Shown in pieces: positions 17,376 to 25,912 of a stretch of DNA of 64,000 nt. The DNA is from Luminiphilus sp051201685 (GTDB lineage Bacteria > Pseudomonadota > Gammaproteobacteria > Pseudomonadales > Halieaceae): NCBI RefSeq assembly GCF_051201685.1, contig NZ_CP179213.1, positions 2,046,001 to 2,110,000 on the forward strand, in the 5' to 3' direction. The first letter of the stretch is position 1, and each line of letters begins with the position of its first letter. The notes under the pieces are model-generated. The model was given only the letters and a program-made list of their open reading frames with translations. It was not told the origin of the DNA and ran no database searches. The translations under genes and the position numbers were made by a program.

Positions 17376-18556
17376 AAGACTATAGCGGTGTTGTCTTAAC
17401 AACTCCCATCAGCCTTGGGTATGCGCGCCAGAGCCCCCACGGAGCTGCTTGGTTCGTGGGCTCAGTTTTACGGGAAATGATCAGCACTGCCGGGCTTACA
17501 AAAAAAGACATCGATGGCTTTTCAGTCTCCAGCTTTTCTTTGGGCGTCGATTCTGCAGTCGCCCTCACCCAGCACTTCGGACTCTGTGTCCGTTGGCTGG
17601 AGCAGGCCAATGTGGGGGGAGTATCGGGCATATTGGCTCTACGACGCGCTGCCCGCGCCGTGCAGTGTGGCGAGGCTGAGATTGTGGCCTGCATCGGGGG
17701 CGATGGCGCAGCACATCGATCTTTTGAAACTACTGCCGCTCACTTTTCCAACTGGAGCACCGACGCCGCATTCCCTTACGGTGCCGCTGGCCCCAATGGC
17801 CCCTTCAGCCTTATCACCGCCCATTACATGGAACGCTATCAAGCCCAGCGCGAAGATTTTGCTCGAATCTGTCTTGATCAACGCTATAACGCTAATCACT
17901 TTTCAGGAGCGCTTCTGGGGCACAAAAAGCTTTCGTTATCGGACTACCTGAACGCTCGACCGATTGCTGGGCCACTGCATCTTTTTGATTGTGTCATGCC
18001 CTGTGCGGGTGGCGAAGGATTCCTGGTGATGTCAGAAGATCGCGCTAATCAACTTAACCTACCCGCCGTGCGCATTCTCGCCGCCGATGAATGCCACAAT
18101 GCCCATGCCGACGACCCCATACAAGACCGAGGTGGCTGGACTGAATACATTCAAGATTTGTACAACCGAGCTGCAACTGGCCCCCAAGACGTGGATTTCC
18201 TGCAAACCTACGATGACTATCCGGTAATCAGCATGTTGCAAATGGAAGATCTGGGGTTTTGCAGCAAAGGCAATGCACCCGCCTTCGTAGGGCAAACCGA
18301 TATGCGCTTTGACCAATCGGGTCCCGGGGTCAACAAGCTGCCCCATAATACCTCGGGCGGCCAGCTATCATGCGGTCAGGCAGGTGCTGCTGCGGGATTT
18401 CTAGGTGTCACTGAATCATTACGACAACTCACAGGGAAGGCGCAAAAAAATCAGGTAAGCAATGCCCGCGTAGGTCTGGTGAGTGGCTATGGCATGGTTA
18501 ATTATGATCGGGGCATTTGCACCGCAGCCGCCATGTTGCAAGGAGTAGCCCGGTGA
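17372..18556 (+). CDS. Thiolase-fold protein without catalytic Cys/His; probable retro-aldolase
   Basis: A 394-residue thiolase-superfamily protein of the SCP2/Ltp type. The nucleophile position reads NVGGVSG (Gly83 instead of Cys). The HDCF position reads TYDDYP (Tyr280), and the GHP motif reads CGQAG (Gln336 instead of His). The C-terminal Cys-x-Gly-x-Gly is SGYG with Tyr373. Normal thiolysis is therefore unlikely. Cys-less Ltp2 proteins act with DUF35 partners as retro-aldolases in steroid side-chain breakdown, and the very next gene encodes a DUF35 protein. The same pair (IpfD, IpfE) is needed for side-chain removal from ibuprofen-CoA. I infer cleavage of a tertiary beta-hydroxyacyl-CoA. 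Confidence 0.82.
   Translation: MKDYSGVVLTTPISLGYARQSPHGAAWFVGSVLREMISTAGLTKKDIDGFSVSSFSLGVDSAVALTQHFGLCVRWLEQANVGGVSGILALRRAARAVQCGEAEIVACIGGDGAAHRSFETTAAHFSNWSTDAAFPYGAAGPNGPFSLITAHYMERYQAQREDFARICLDQRYNANHFSGALLGHKKLSLSDYLNARPIAGPLHLFDCVMPCAGGEGFLVMSEDRANQLNLPAVRILAADECHNAHADDPIQDRGGWTEYIQDLYNRAATGPQDVDFLQTYDDYPVISMLQMEDLGFCSKGNAPAFVGQTDMRFDQSGPGVNKLPHNTSGGQLSCGQAGAAAGFLGVTESLRQLTGKAQKNQVSNARVGLVSGYGMVNYDRGICTAAAMLQGVAR
18540..18545 (+). promoter_or_regulatory. Ribosome-binding site deciding the DUF35 GTG start
   Basis: AAGGAG lies seven bases before the GTG at 18553, which overlaps the thiolase stop as GTGA. This supports GTG rather than the earlier in-frame ATG at 18517. Confidence 0.65.
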
Positions 18557-19098
18557 ACATCAAAGATAAGATGCGCAAACGGCTCAAACTTGGTCGACCT
18601 TCGCTGAGAGCACGAGCACGGCCGCCAAAGCACCGCTCGATTTGCGGCAGTCAATTTTCCGCTGTGAATCTCCCCGGCATTTTGCAACTCCAAAATTGCA
18701 CTGACTGCGGCCACGTTCAGTACCCCCCTACAGAGTTATGCGGAGCTTGTTTAGGCAGCACGCTCATTTATCGTGACACACCCTGCACGGGCACCCTACT
18801 CGCCCAATCACAACTACACCACAGTCTCTGGGAATACTTTAAGCGACGTATTAAAGAGGCTCCTTGGACAATAGCCTCAGTGCAGCTCGATGTTGGCCCA
18901 GTCGCCATCGTGCACCTAGCTGAGGGGGATCTCAAAACTGGAAATCGAGTGCAGGTGTTTTCGCATTCAGACGCGTCACGCTCGGTCGTGCTTATAGCTG
19001 TACCTGCCTCAGCAGATATCACTACGCCTGCATTGCGACAAGCCATCATCGCCACCATTCAGCTCGATCAACCTGCAAAACGCCAACAAGGTATCTGA
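18553..19098 (+). CDS. DUF35 zinc-ribbon/OB-fold partner protein
   Basis: A protein of about 181 residues with a basic N-terminal helix, a rubredoxin-like zinc ribbon (Cys49-x2-Cys52, Cys63-x2-Cys66) and a C-terminal OB fold. DUF35 proteins are obligate partners of thiolase-fold enzymes (for example the DUF35 part of ChsH2 with Ltp2, BbsA with BbsB, IpfE with IpfD). They help bind the acyl-CoA. GTG start with a 4-base overlap to the thiolase-like gene, typical for such complexes. A short gap of 34 bases separates it from the SDR gene. Confidence 0.86.
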   Translation: MNIKDKMRKRLKLGRPSLRARARPPKHRSICGSQFSAVNLPGILQLQNCTDCGHVQYPPTELCGACLGSTLIYRDTPCTGTLLAQSQLHHSLWEYFKRRIKEAPWTIASVQLDVGPVAIVHLAEGDLKTGNRVQVFSHSDASRSVVLIAVPASADITTPALRQAIIATIQLDQPAKRQQGI

Positions 19099-19132
19099 GG
19101 GAACTCTCAGGCACCAGGGAGACTATACGACC

Positions 19133-19861
19133 ATGGCCCATGATAGTTTTATCGTAACGGGAGGAAGCACCGGGATTGGCGCTGCCATCTGCTCGCGCTT
19201 ACTGGAGCGTAATCATCGCGTCATCAATCTGTCTCGACGCCCCCTTGAACACCCCAGCAGCCAACTCGAAAACATCACTCTCGATCTAAGCGATAGGGCT
19301 GCCGTGAAAGAGGTGGCACAGGCGATTGCCCAGCGTTACAACGTAACCGGTCTCATTCACAATGCGGGTCTAATACGTCCGAACTTAATCGAGGACGTCA
19401 ATTTGGAAGACTATGACTATCTCAGTGAGGTGCATATCGGTGCTGCGATCACTTTGGCACAAGCAGTCATACCCAGCATGAAATCACAGGCCTTTGGGCG
19501 CATCGTTTTGATCACATCCAGAGCGGCTCTCGGTCTCGCAACACGCACCAGTTACAGCGCGACCAAGTCAGGCATGATGGGTATGGCAAGAACATGGGCT
19601 TTGGAATTAGGCCAATACGGTATTACGGTGAACACCGTTGCACCGGGCCCCATTCAGGATACGGAAATGTTCGAAGCTGTCGTGCCTCCGGACAGTAATA
19701 AGCTTGGAGACATGGCTGCCAGCGTTCCAGTGAAACGATTAGGTCGATCGGTTGATGTCGCACATGCTGTCGATTTTCTCGCCGACGAGGCATCCAGCTT
19801 TATCACAGGACAAACACTTATGGTGTGCGGCGGGGCAAGTCTTGGCTCGTTGGCGCTGTAA
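19133..19861 (+). CDS. Short-chain dehydrogenase/reductase
   Basis: A 242-residue classical SDR. The cofactor motif TGGSTGIG is at 9-16, NAG at 77-79, catalytic Ser129 and Tyr141-x3-Lys145, and the VAPGPI segment follows. Basic residues after the second strand (SRRP, 34-37) hint at NADP preference. Lying directly before the Rieske oxygenase genes, it could oxidise a cis-dihydrodiol or a hydroxyacyl-CoA intermediate. Its exact step is unknown. Confidence 0.85.
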   Translation: MAHDSFIVTGGSTGIGAAICSRLLERNHRVINLSRRPLEHPSSQLENITLDLSDRAAVKEVAQAIAQRYNVTGLIHNAGLIRPNLIEDVNLEDYDYLSEVHIGAAITLAQAVIPSMKSQAFGRIVLITSRAALGLATRTSYSATKSGMMGMARTWALELGQYGITVNTVAPGPIQDTEMFEAVVPPDSNKLGDMAASVPVKRLGRSVDVAHAVDFLADEASSFITGQTLMVCGGASLGSLAL

Positions 19862-19872
19862 CGGAGGTCGAT

Positions 19873-21207
19873 ATGCAGAAAATTCCCGATCGTAACTTTG
19901 ATGCGCTGGTCAAACCCACCAAGCTGCATCGCAGCCTCTACACGGACCCCGATATCTTTGAACTTGAAATGAGTCGCATCTGGGGCCAGGCGTGGATTTA
20001 CATCGGTCATGAGTCACAGGTTCCCAATGCTGGTGACTACTTCACCACCAATATCAATCATGCAGTACCCGTGGTCATGATTCGGGATAAGGACGATTCG
20101 GTCCGTGTCCTCCACAATCGTTGTGGCCACAAAGGGGCCAAAGTGGTTGATAAACAGTCAGGCACCGTCAGAGGAGCTCTGCGCTGTGCCTACCACGGTT
20201 GGAGTTATCGATTTGATGGGTCACTTCTTAAGATACCCAATGAGCACGGTTATCAGGACACAGGGTTCGATGCCTCTGAACCCTGCTACAGCATGCAACC
20301 ACTGGCACAGGTATCGAGTTATCGGGGCTTTGTATTCGCCACACTCTCTGACGAGATCCCAGATCTGGTCACTTGGATGGGAGGCGCTATCACATGCTTT
20401 GACAATCTCTGTGATCGTGCCCCAGAAGGCGAGGTAGAAGTTGCCGGTGGCGTATTACGCTACGAGCATGACTGTAACTGGAAGTTCATCCTCGAAAACC
20501 TCAATGACACGATGCACCCTATGGTAGTTCACGAATCTGTAGTGAAAGCCGCAGAGTCGTACATTGCCACCCTTCCCCCAGAGGCTGCCAAGCAACGACG
20601 AGAAGCTGAAATCATTCCGCCCTTTGGGGCAAGCTATGAAAATTTTGAGAACACCGGCATTACGGGTTTCGACTATGGACACCACTACGATGGCGGTAAA
20701 ACCAGTATTCATGCTGACTACTCGGTCGACCCGGACTACCACGAAGCTATGGTCGCTGCTTACGGTGAAACTAGGACGCGTGAAATTTACGCCTTTAATA
20801 CCCACAACGTACTGTACTACCCATCACTTACCATAAAGTGCGCGGTGCAAAATATCCGCGTTATCCGCCCCATTAGCGTAGATCGTTTCGTCGTCGAAAG
20901 CTGGTCATTTCGGCTTAAAGGCGCTCCCGATACTATGCTGCAGCGAACGGTGCTCTATAGCCGCCTCATTAATTCAGCGATGGGCATGGTGGGCCCCGAC
21001 GATCTGGAAGTCTATCGTCGAACGCAGAAGGGGCTCCACTCCCCGGTCAACGATTGGGTCGAATTTCATCGCCAGTATGGCAAAGATCGAATACTGCCCG
21101 ATCGAATCGAGGGCGGCGGAACTTCTGATTTAGATATGCGCACCCAGTATCGAGCTTGGAAAGCGTACATGGAACAAAGCTATCAGCGAGGAGTCGATCA
21201 TGCCTGA
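19873..21207 (+). CDS. Rieske ring-hydroxylating oxygenase, alpha subunit
   Basis: A 444-residue large subunit of an aromatic-ring dioxygenase. Rieske [2Fe-2S] ligands are Cys84-x-His86 and Cys105-x2-His108. The mononuclear-iron motif is Asp212-x2-His215-x4-His220. I start at the ATG with GGAGG five bases upstream; an in-frame start at 19825 would overlap the SDR. Together with the beta subunit it forms the oxygenase component that inserts O2 into an aromatic ring. No ferredoxin or reductase gene is in the window. In the ipf-like context the substrate is inferred to be an arylacetyl-CoA attacked at the substituted carbon. Confidence 0.92.
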   Translation: MQKIPDRNFDALVKPTKLHRSLYTDPDIFELEMSRIWGQAWIYIGHESQVPNAGDYFTTNINHAVPVVMIRDKDDSVRVLHNRCGHKGAKVVDKQSGTVRGALRCAYHGWSYRFDGSLLKIPNEHGYQDTGFDASEPCYSMQPLAQVSSYRGFVFATLSDEIPDLVTWMGGAITCFDNLCDRAPEGEVEVAGGVLRYEHDCNWKFILENLNDTMHPMVVHESVVKAAESYIATLPPEAAKQRREAEIIPPFGASYENFENTGITGFDYGHHYDGGKTSIHADYSVDPDYHEAMVAAYGETRTREIYAFNTHNVLYYPSLTIKCAVQNIRVIRPISVDRFVVESWSFRLKGAPDTMLQRTVLYSRLINSAMGMVGPDDLEVYRRTQKGLHSPVNDWVEFHRQYGKDRILPDRIEGGGTSDLDMRTQYRAWKAYMEQSYQRGVDHA

Positions 21208-21673
21208 GCTCGCTGCAATCGAGAGTTTCCTCTATCGAGAGGCCAGCTACTTGGACCGTCCTGACCTTGATAGCTGGATCGAGCTTTACACTGAGGATGC
21301 CTATTATTGGATTCCTGCCACTGAGAATCAGGTCGATCCGATTAATCACGTGTCCCACATCTATGATGATCGCGTCATGATGGAGATTCGACGGCGTAAT
21401 TTTGTTCATCCTCGTGCTGCTTCCAAAGATAGCCAGACGCGATGCTCACACCTCATCGGCAACGTCCAGATCAAAGGGCCGTCCTCTGAAGGCGGACTGA
21501 TCGTCGAATCTACCCAGCATGTCGTGGTGTGGTACCAGAATGAGCAACGGGTTTATGCTTTTACCGCACAGCATGAGCTCAGGCCCAAAAATGGTAGCTT
21601 TAAGATAAAGAGCAAGCGCGTCAATTTGATCAATCCTGATGCCGCCCAAAGATCGCTGATTATTTATTTGTAA
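21200..21673 (+). CDS. Rieske ring-hydroxylating oxygenase, beta subunit
   Basis: A 157-residue small subunit with the SnoaL/NTF2-like cone fold of aromatic dioxygenase beta chains (LYTEDAYYWIP near 30-40, and IYDDRVMMEIRRRN near 52-66). It overlaps the alpha gene by 8 bases. It has a structural role in the alpha3beta3 oxygenase. It ends the palindrome-C-controlled run. Confidence 0.9.
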   Translation: MPELAAIESFLYREASYLDRPDLDSWIELYTEDAYYWIPATENQVDPINHVSHIYDDRVMMEIRRRNFVHPRAASKDSQTRCSHLIGNVQIKGPSSEGGLIVESTQHVVVWYQNEQRVYAFTAQHELRPKNGSFKIKSKRVNLINPDAAQRSLIIYL

Positions 21674-21716
21674 AAAAGCCCAGTCAGAACAACAAGAGCT
21701 TGGTAAGCCGGTATAG

Positions 21717-21736
21717 ATATTTTAAACTTAAAATAT
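21717..21736. promoter_or_regulatory. 20-bp palindromic operator candidate, site D
   Basis: ATATTTTAAACTTAAAATAT, palindromic except for one base pair, lies 24 bases before the glutaryl-CoA dehydrogenase start in an 87-base gap. The close position suggests repression of this promoter. Confidence 0.72.
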
Positions 21737-21760
21737 ATTGCACTAGTTTCGGAGTTAACA

Positions 21761-22945
21761 ATGACAGCTAAAACGAATTGGACCCAACTCAACTGGGAAG
21801 ATCCATTTGAGTTGGACAGCCAGTTAAATGACGAGCAACGCATGGTTCGTGACAGCGCTAGACAATATGCCCAAGACAAGTTGTTACCTCGGGTAAAAGA
21901 CGCCTTCAGGAATGAAAGCACGGACCCCAACATTTTCAGAGAGATGGGCGAGATGGGGCTCCTGGGCTCCACTATCGATGGCTACGGCTGTCCCGGTGTC
22001 GATTATGTTTGCTACGGCCTCGTTGCGCGTGAGGTAGAGCGCGTCGATTCTGGTTACCGTTCAATGCTTAGCGTTCAATCATCCCTCGTGATGTACCCTA
22101 TTTATGCTTACGGCGATGACGCTCAGCGGGAAAAATATTTACCCAAACTGGCCACCGGTGAGTGGATTGGCTGCTTTGGTCTCACCGAACCTGATCACGG
22201 CTCCGATCCAGGCGGGATGACGACCCGCGCACGCAGTGTCGATGGGGGGTATCGTGTTTCTGGCGCAAAAATGTGGATATCCAACTCCCCTATTGCTGAT
22301 GTTTTTGTGGTCTGGGCAAAAACCGATGACGACGTCATCCGGGGCTTTATTCTTGAAAAGGGCATGGACGGGTTAAGTGCGCCCAAGATAGAAGGGAAGC
22401 TTGCGCTGCGCGCCTCTGTTACCGGCGAAATTGTGATGGACGACGTGTTTGTTCCTGAAGAAAACCTGTTGCCCAATGTTCGGGGACTCAAAGGGCCCTT
22501 CGGGTGCCTCAACAACGCCCGCTACGGGATTGCCTGGGGGACTTTGGGCGCTGCGGAAACATGCTGGCATACTGCAAGACAATACACTCTTGATCGACAG
22601 CAGTTTGGCCGTCCACTCGCAGCGAATCAATTAATACAGCTGAAACTGGCCGACATGCAGACCGACATCTCACTGGCGATGCAGGGCTGTTTGCGCGCCG
22701 GTCAAATGCTGAGTGATGGCACGATATCCCCAGATCTCATCAGCCTGATCAAGCGCAACTCCTGCGGCAAGGCACTTGAGATCGCGCGCAAAGCTAGAGA
22801 TATGCTGGGTGGCAATGGCATATCAGACGAGTACCCAATAATGCGCCACATGATGAATCTAGAGGTTGTGAATACCTACGAAGGCACTCATGATATCCAC
22901 GCTCTGATTCTGGGGCGCAGTCAAACTGATATTCCCGCGTTTTAA
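21761..22945 (+). CDS. gcdH: Glutaryl-CoA dehydrogenase
   Basis: A 394-residue acyl-CoA dehydrogenase that oxidises and decarboxylates glutaryl-CoA to crotonyl-CoA with FAD. The typical GCDH segments are present: GYRSMLSVQSSLVM with Arg100 (glutarate-carboxylate recognition), FGLTEPDHGSDPGGM, and the C-terminal TYEGTHDIHALILGR with catalytic Glu374. It could feed crotonyl-CoA to the FadB-like enzyme. Palindrome D lies just upstream, so it probably belongs to the same regulon. A related acyl-CoA substrate in place of glutaryl-CoA cannot be excluded. Confidence 0.86.
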   Translation: MTAKTNWTQLNWEDPFELDSQLNDEQRMVRDSARQYAQDKLLPRVKDAFRNESTDPNIFREMGEMGLLGSTIDGYGCPGVDYVCYGLVAREVERVDSGYRSMLSVQSSLVMYPIYAYGDDAQREKYLPKLATGEWIGCFGLTEPDHGSDPGGMTTRARSVDGGYRVSGAKMWISNSPIADVFVVWAKTDDDVIRGFILEKGMDGLSAPKIEGKLALRASVTGEIVMDDVFVPEENLLPNVRGLKGPFGCLNNARYGIAWGTLGAAETCWHTARQYTLDRQQFGRPLAANQLIQLKLADMQTDISLAMQGCLRAGQMLSDGTISPDLISLIKRNSCGKALEIARKARDMLGGNGISDEYPIMRHMMNLEVVNTYEGTHDIHALILGRSQTDIPAF

Positions 22946-22970
22946 TCCGTAGATTGACTCAAAAAGGCGC

Positions 22971-24920
22971 TTACGGGGCCTCTGAAGCTTCAGGGGCTAC
23001 TCGGTAAAGCTCCCCAATTGCTGCCTCTAGCGCAAGACACAGGGGGTCTCCAACTGGGAGCTGCTCACGGGCGCGCCTGAGGGTGCGCAACGGCGGCTCG
23101 CCAAAGGGGCGCTCTAACCCGCGTTTCTCAAGACGCACGCAGATAGCGCTGAAGCGGCGCTCAGCAGGCAGCAACAGTTGAATTCGACGCACTCGGTGCA
23201 ACCAGAGCATTAGGGGCAGAAGAACCAAACCCCAGCTACCAAGCATCAGCACGATAAACCACGAGACCCTGATTTCACCAAACCAGTCTTTCAAGAGGCC
23301 GATTTGACGTGTGCTATCAAAGCCCACCACAAAGCTCTGCCAACTAAACGTTAAGGCGTCATAACGGAGCCGAACCCAATTCAATACATTGATACTCCGG
23401 AAACGGTAAGCCGATATCAGGGAATCAGACAAAAACCCGGGCTGCCCGTCCAAAGCAGCCTCGATACCAAGTTCAATTCGACTTGGCGCAACCGCTGCGG
23501 TGGGATCAACGCGAACCCAGCCCTCACCCGCAAACCACACCTCTGCCCAAGCATGAGCATCAAACTGCCTGACCACTAAAGTATTGTTTAGAGGGTTAAC
23601 TTCGCCCCCTTGGTATCCCGCTACAATTCTTGCCGGTATTCCGGCCATCCTGAGCATTGCCACAAAACTGTAGGCATAGTGTTCACAAAAGCCTCGTCGA
23701 GAATCAAAGATAAATTTATCAACGAAATCTTGTGACTGAATTTCCGGAGGTTCCAGCGTGTAGTAAAACGGCTGTTCTCTAAAGTAATTGAGCAATGCCA
23801 CCACGAAATTTCGGTCATCACTGTGCTGATCGCGCAAATTCTTTATCCAAACTTCGGTAAGCGGATTCAACCCCTTTGGGAAAGCCGTTTCCAGGCGCCT
23901 TCGCCAGGTACTTAGATTTGGTTGCAGTGCCACACCTGGCCATGAGGTGACGTCGTAACCAAACTGGAATTCAATCGGGCTAGTGACAGCTAGCCGAAAA
24001 TCGTTCGCCTCATACACCCCTGACGTTGATGAATCTGCATACGCTATTCCGTAAAGCCAGCGCTGCTGTGTTGGCTCCAAGACAACTCGGTACCGCAGTG
24101 GCTCACCAAGAACGTCAGGCCGTGTTGGCTTTCGCTCTGAACTCGGCAATTTTCGCCACCCTAGCGTTTGCCAAGCCCCTTCCTTGAATTCACTGAGCAC
24201 CAAGCCCCGCCAATACAAAGACGGGTTTTCAGGAATCACGTCATCGAATTGAACCCGAAAAGCTACATCCGCTGAGCGCCCTAACTTGGTCACAGCGCCG
24301 GGTCGCAGAAAATCGCTCATTCCCGTCTGGCCTTGCCCAGATTTGGAGGGCACGCTCCAGATAGGACCAATTCGAGGGAATAGGAGAAACAGTACAACCA
24401 TCATGGGTACTGCAAGTGTCAACATTTTAAGCGCTAGTAACGGCTCATTCTTTGACGCTACTAACGCGGGACTTTGATTCAAGCTAATCAGTGCCGTCAC
24501 CAAAAGTCCCGTACAAAACACCGAGTACAGGGTAGCGGGCAATGTTTGGGTGAAGATGAATTGCGTCACGCAAATAAAAAATCCCAAGCAAACGAGTAGA
24601 TAACCGTCTCTGTCGCGAATTGCCTCAAGGATTTTTAACGCCGCTGCAACGAGCAATAAAGCCACCATGGGCTCCAGACCTATGAATGTGCCATAGCTTA
24701 TAAACACCAGCATCGCACCTGCGACTCCAAGGAGTAAACGCAGCCAAGTCTGTGGCATTTCTGCACGCTGACGAAACATCTGCAAACGCCACAGGGCTGT
24801 CGCCAAATAAATAGCAACAACCCAAGGGGGGATTCGTTCCAGAAGGGGTAACATGACGGCAATCTGGCAACTAATGAGCCAGAGCAGTGATCGTCGAGGC
24901 AACTGTTCACCTGAAATCAC
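22971..24920 (-). CDS. TgpA-type membrane transglutaminase-like protein
   Basis: A 649-residue protein with five to six N-terminal membrane helices (DUF3488), a periplasmic transglutaminase core and a further helix near 550-575 before a cytoplasmic tail. The Cys412-His456-Asp472 triad is intact (RGFCEHYA, DAHAWAEVW, VDPT). The family includes TgpA of Pseudomonas aeruginosa, a protein important for viability. It is the last gene of a three-gene set with DUF58 and MoxR, coupled by an ATGA overlap. The substrate is unknown. Confidence 0.87.
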   Translation of the reverse strand: MISGEQLPRRSLLWLISCQIAVMLPLLERIPPWVVAIYLATALWRLQMFRQRAEMPQTWLRLLLGVAGAMLVFISYGTFIGLEPMVALLLVAAALKILEAIRDRDGYLLVCLGFFICVTQFIFTQTLPATLYSVFCTGLLVTALISLNQSPALVASKNEPLLALKMLTLAVPMMVVLFLLFPRIGPIWSVPSKSGQGQTGMSDFLRPGAVTKLGRSADVAFRVQFDDVIPENPSLYWRGLVLSEFKEGAWQTLGWRKLPSSERKPTRPDVLGEPLRYRVVLEPTQQRWLYGIAYADSSTSGVYEANDFRLAVTSPIEFQFGYDVTSWPGVALQPNLSTWRRRLETAFPKGLNPLTEVWIKNLRDQHSDDRNFVVALLNYFREQPFYYTLEPPEIQSQDFVDKFIFDSRRGFCEHYAYSFVAMLRMAGIPARIVAGYQGGEVNPLNNTLVVRQFDAHAWAEVWFAGEGWVRVDPTAAVAPSRIELGIEAALDGQPGFLSDSLISAYRFRSINVLNWVRLRYDALTFSWQSFVVGFDSTRQIGLLKDWFGEIRVSWFIVLMLGSWGLVLLPLMLWLHRVRRIQLLLPAERRFSAICVRLEKRGLERPFGEPPLRTLRRAREQLPVGDPLCLALEAAIGELYRVAPEASEAP

Positions 24921-25912
24921 ATCGCCCCTCCTTGAGCTAGCTCGTGCAATGCCAAGGCGCGCAGTGCTAAGTCACGCTGTCGATCGCCTGCCGCGATGGG
25001 TAGCTCTAGATTGGGCAAGCGAAGACCAAAATTTTCTCCACGCGCGTGATGTTGCAAGACCAACCAGCACAGCCAGGAGAGTTTTTGCTCTACAGATCCA
25101 CGACTAAAATCACGCCAATCTAACCAATGATTTTTATGTTGGGGCATTGAGTGGAGTTTGCTTTGCAGCGGCAGCCCTCGAGCATGGCTACGCCAATCAA
25201 TCAATCGGGGCGCGTCGCCTATACGGTAATCCCTAAAGCCCATTAAATCGTCAAGGCCCTCCTGATCGCTAAAACCCTGATTAGCGGTCTCACTGTAGGG
25301 AGACTCCCAGCTGTCCACTGCAATCGGTTGCGGCCAAACCAGCGCACGGACATCAAAGCTGGCAAAGCTCCAACAGCGAAGAAGCCCTAGCGGGTACCTC
25401 GACTCAATTTTTAGTTTTGGCGAAGCAAACCACCCCCGCGCATTGACCGGATGATGAAGTGCTACCTCTACTTCACCACCTGCAGGAACATCAACCAAAA
25501 CCTCGCTACCCGGCCATATCAGTTTCACTGAATGATGCCCCCGCCGCGAGCTCTTACAACTGATTCGGAATACAAACTCTGCTTGCTGCCCAGGAAAAAC
25601 AGACTCTGCACGAATACCCGTAATCACCATGTTGAGTAAATTAGCGTGGGTAAAATGAACCGCCACAATAAACAGCATGGCCAACCAAAATGTTAGACCG
25701 TAGGCGAGGTTATTCTGGTAATTAATTGCTGTCAGCAGCATGAGCAGCAGGGTGAACCCAAATAAAAAGCCCTGCCGCGATGGAAAAATAAAAAGCCTGC
25801 GCTGAGTCAGCATTATCGTCCTAGCCGCTGGCAGGCGCCGATCCAGCCAACGGCGATAACGCTGAAGCAGGAAGCTCTTTACTCGGTCTTGATGGCTAGC
25901 CGGGAATAACAT
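24917..25912 (-). CDS. DUF58 domain protein
   Basis: A protein of about 331 residues with two N-terminal membrane helices (about 40-85) and a C-terminal DUF58 domain with the GFRDYRIGDAPRLIDWRSHAR signature near 225-245. DUF58 proteins pair with MoxR ATPases and often with TgpA-like proteins, in envelope functions that are not settled. The ATG at 25912 follows a TTG one codon upstream; either overlaps the end of the moxR-like gene. Confidence 0.85.
   Translation of the reverse strand: MLFPASHQDRVKSFLLQRYRRWLDRRLPAARTIMLTQRRLFIFPSRQGFLFGFTLLLMLLTAINYQNNLAYGLTFWLAMLFIVAVHFTHANLLNMVITGIRAESVFPGQQAEFVFRISCKSSRRGHHSVKLIWPGSEVLVDVPAGGEVEVALHHPVNARGWFASPKLKIESRYPLGLLRCWSFASFDVRALVWPQPIAVDSWESPYSETANQGFSDQEGLDDLMGFRDYRIGDAPRLIDWRSHARGLPLQSKLHSMPQHKNHWLDWRDFSRGSVEQKLSWLCWLVLQHHARGENFGLRLPNLELPIAAGDRQRDLALRALALHELAQGGAM

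Noticed and set aside
22982..22993. CTGAAGCTTCAG palindrome near the end of the tgpA-like gene
   Set aside because: It lies in the coding end, has no loop and no adjacent T-run, and does not match the 20-bp operator pattern outside AAGCTT.
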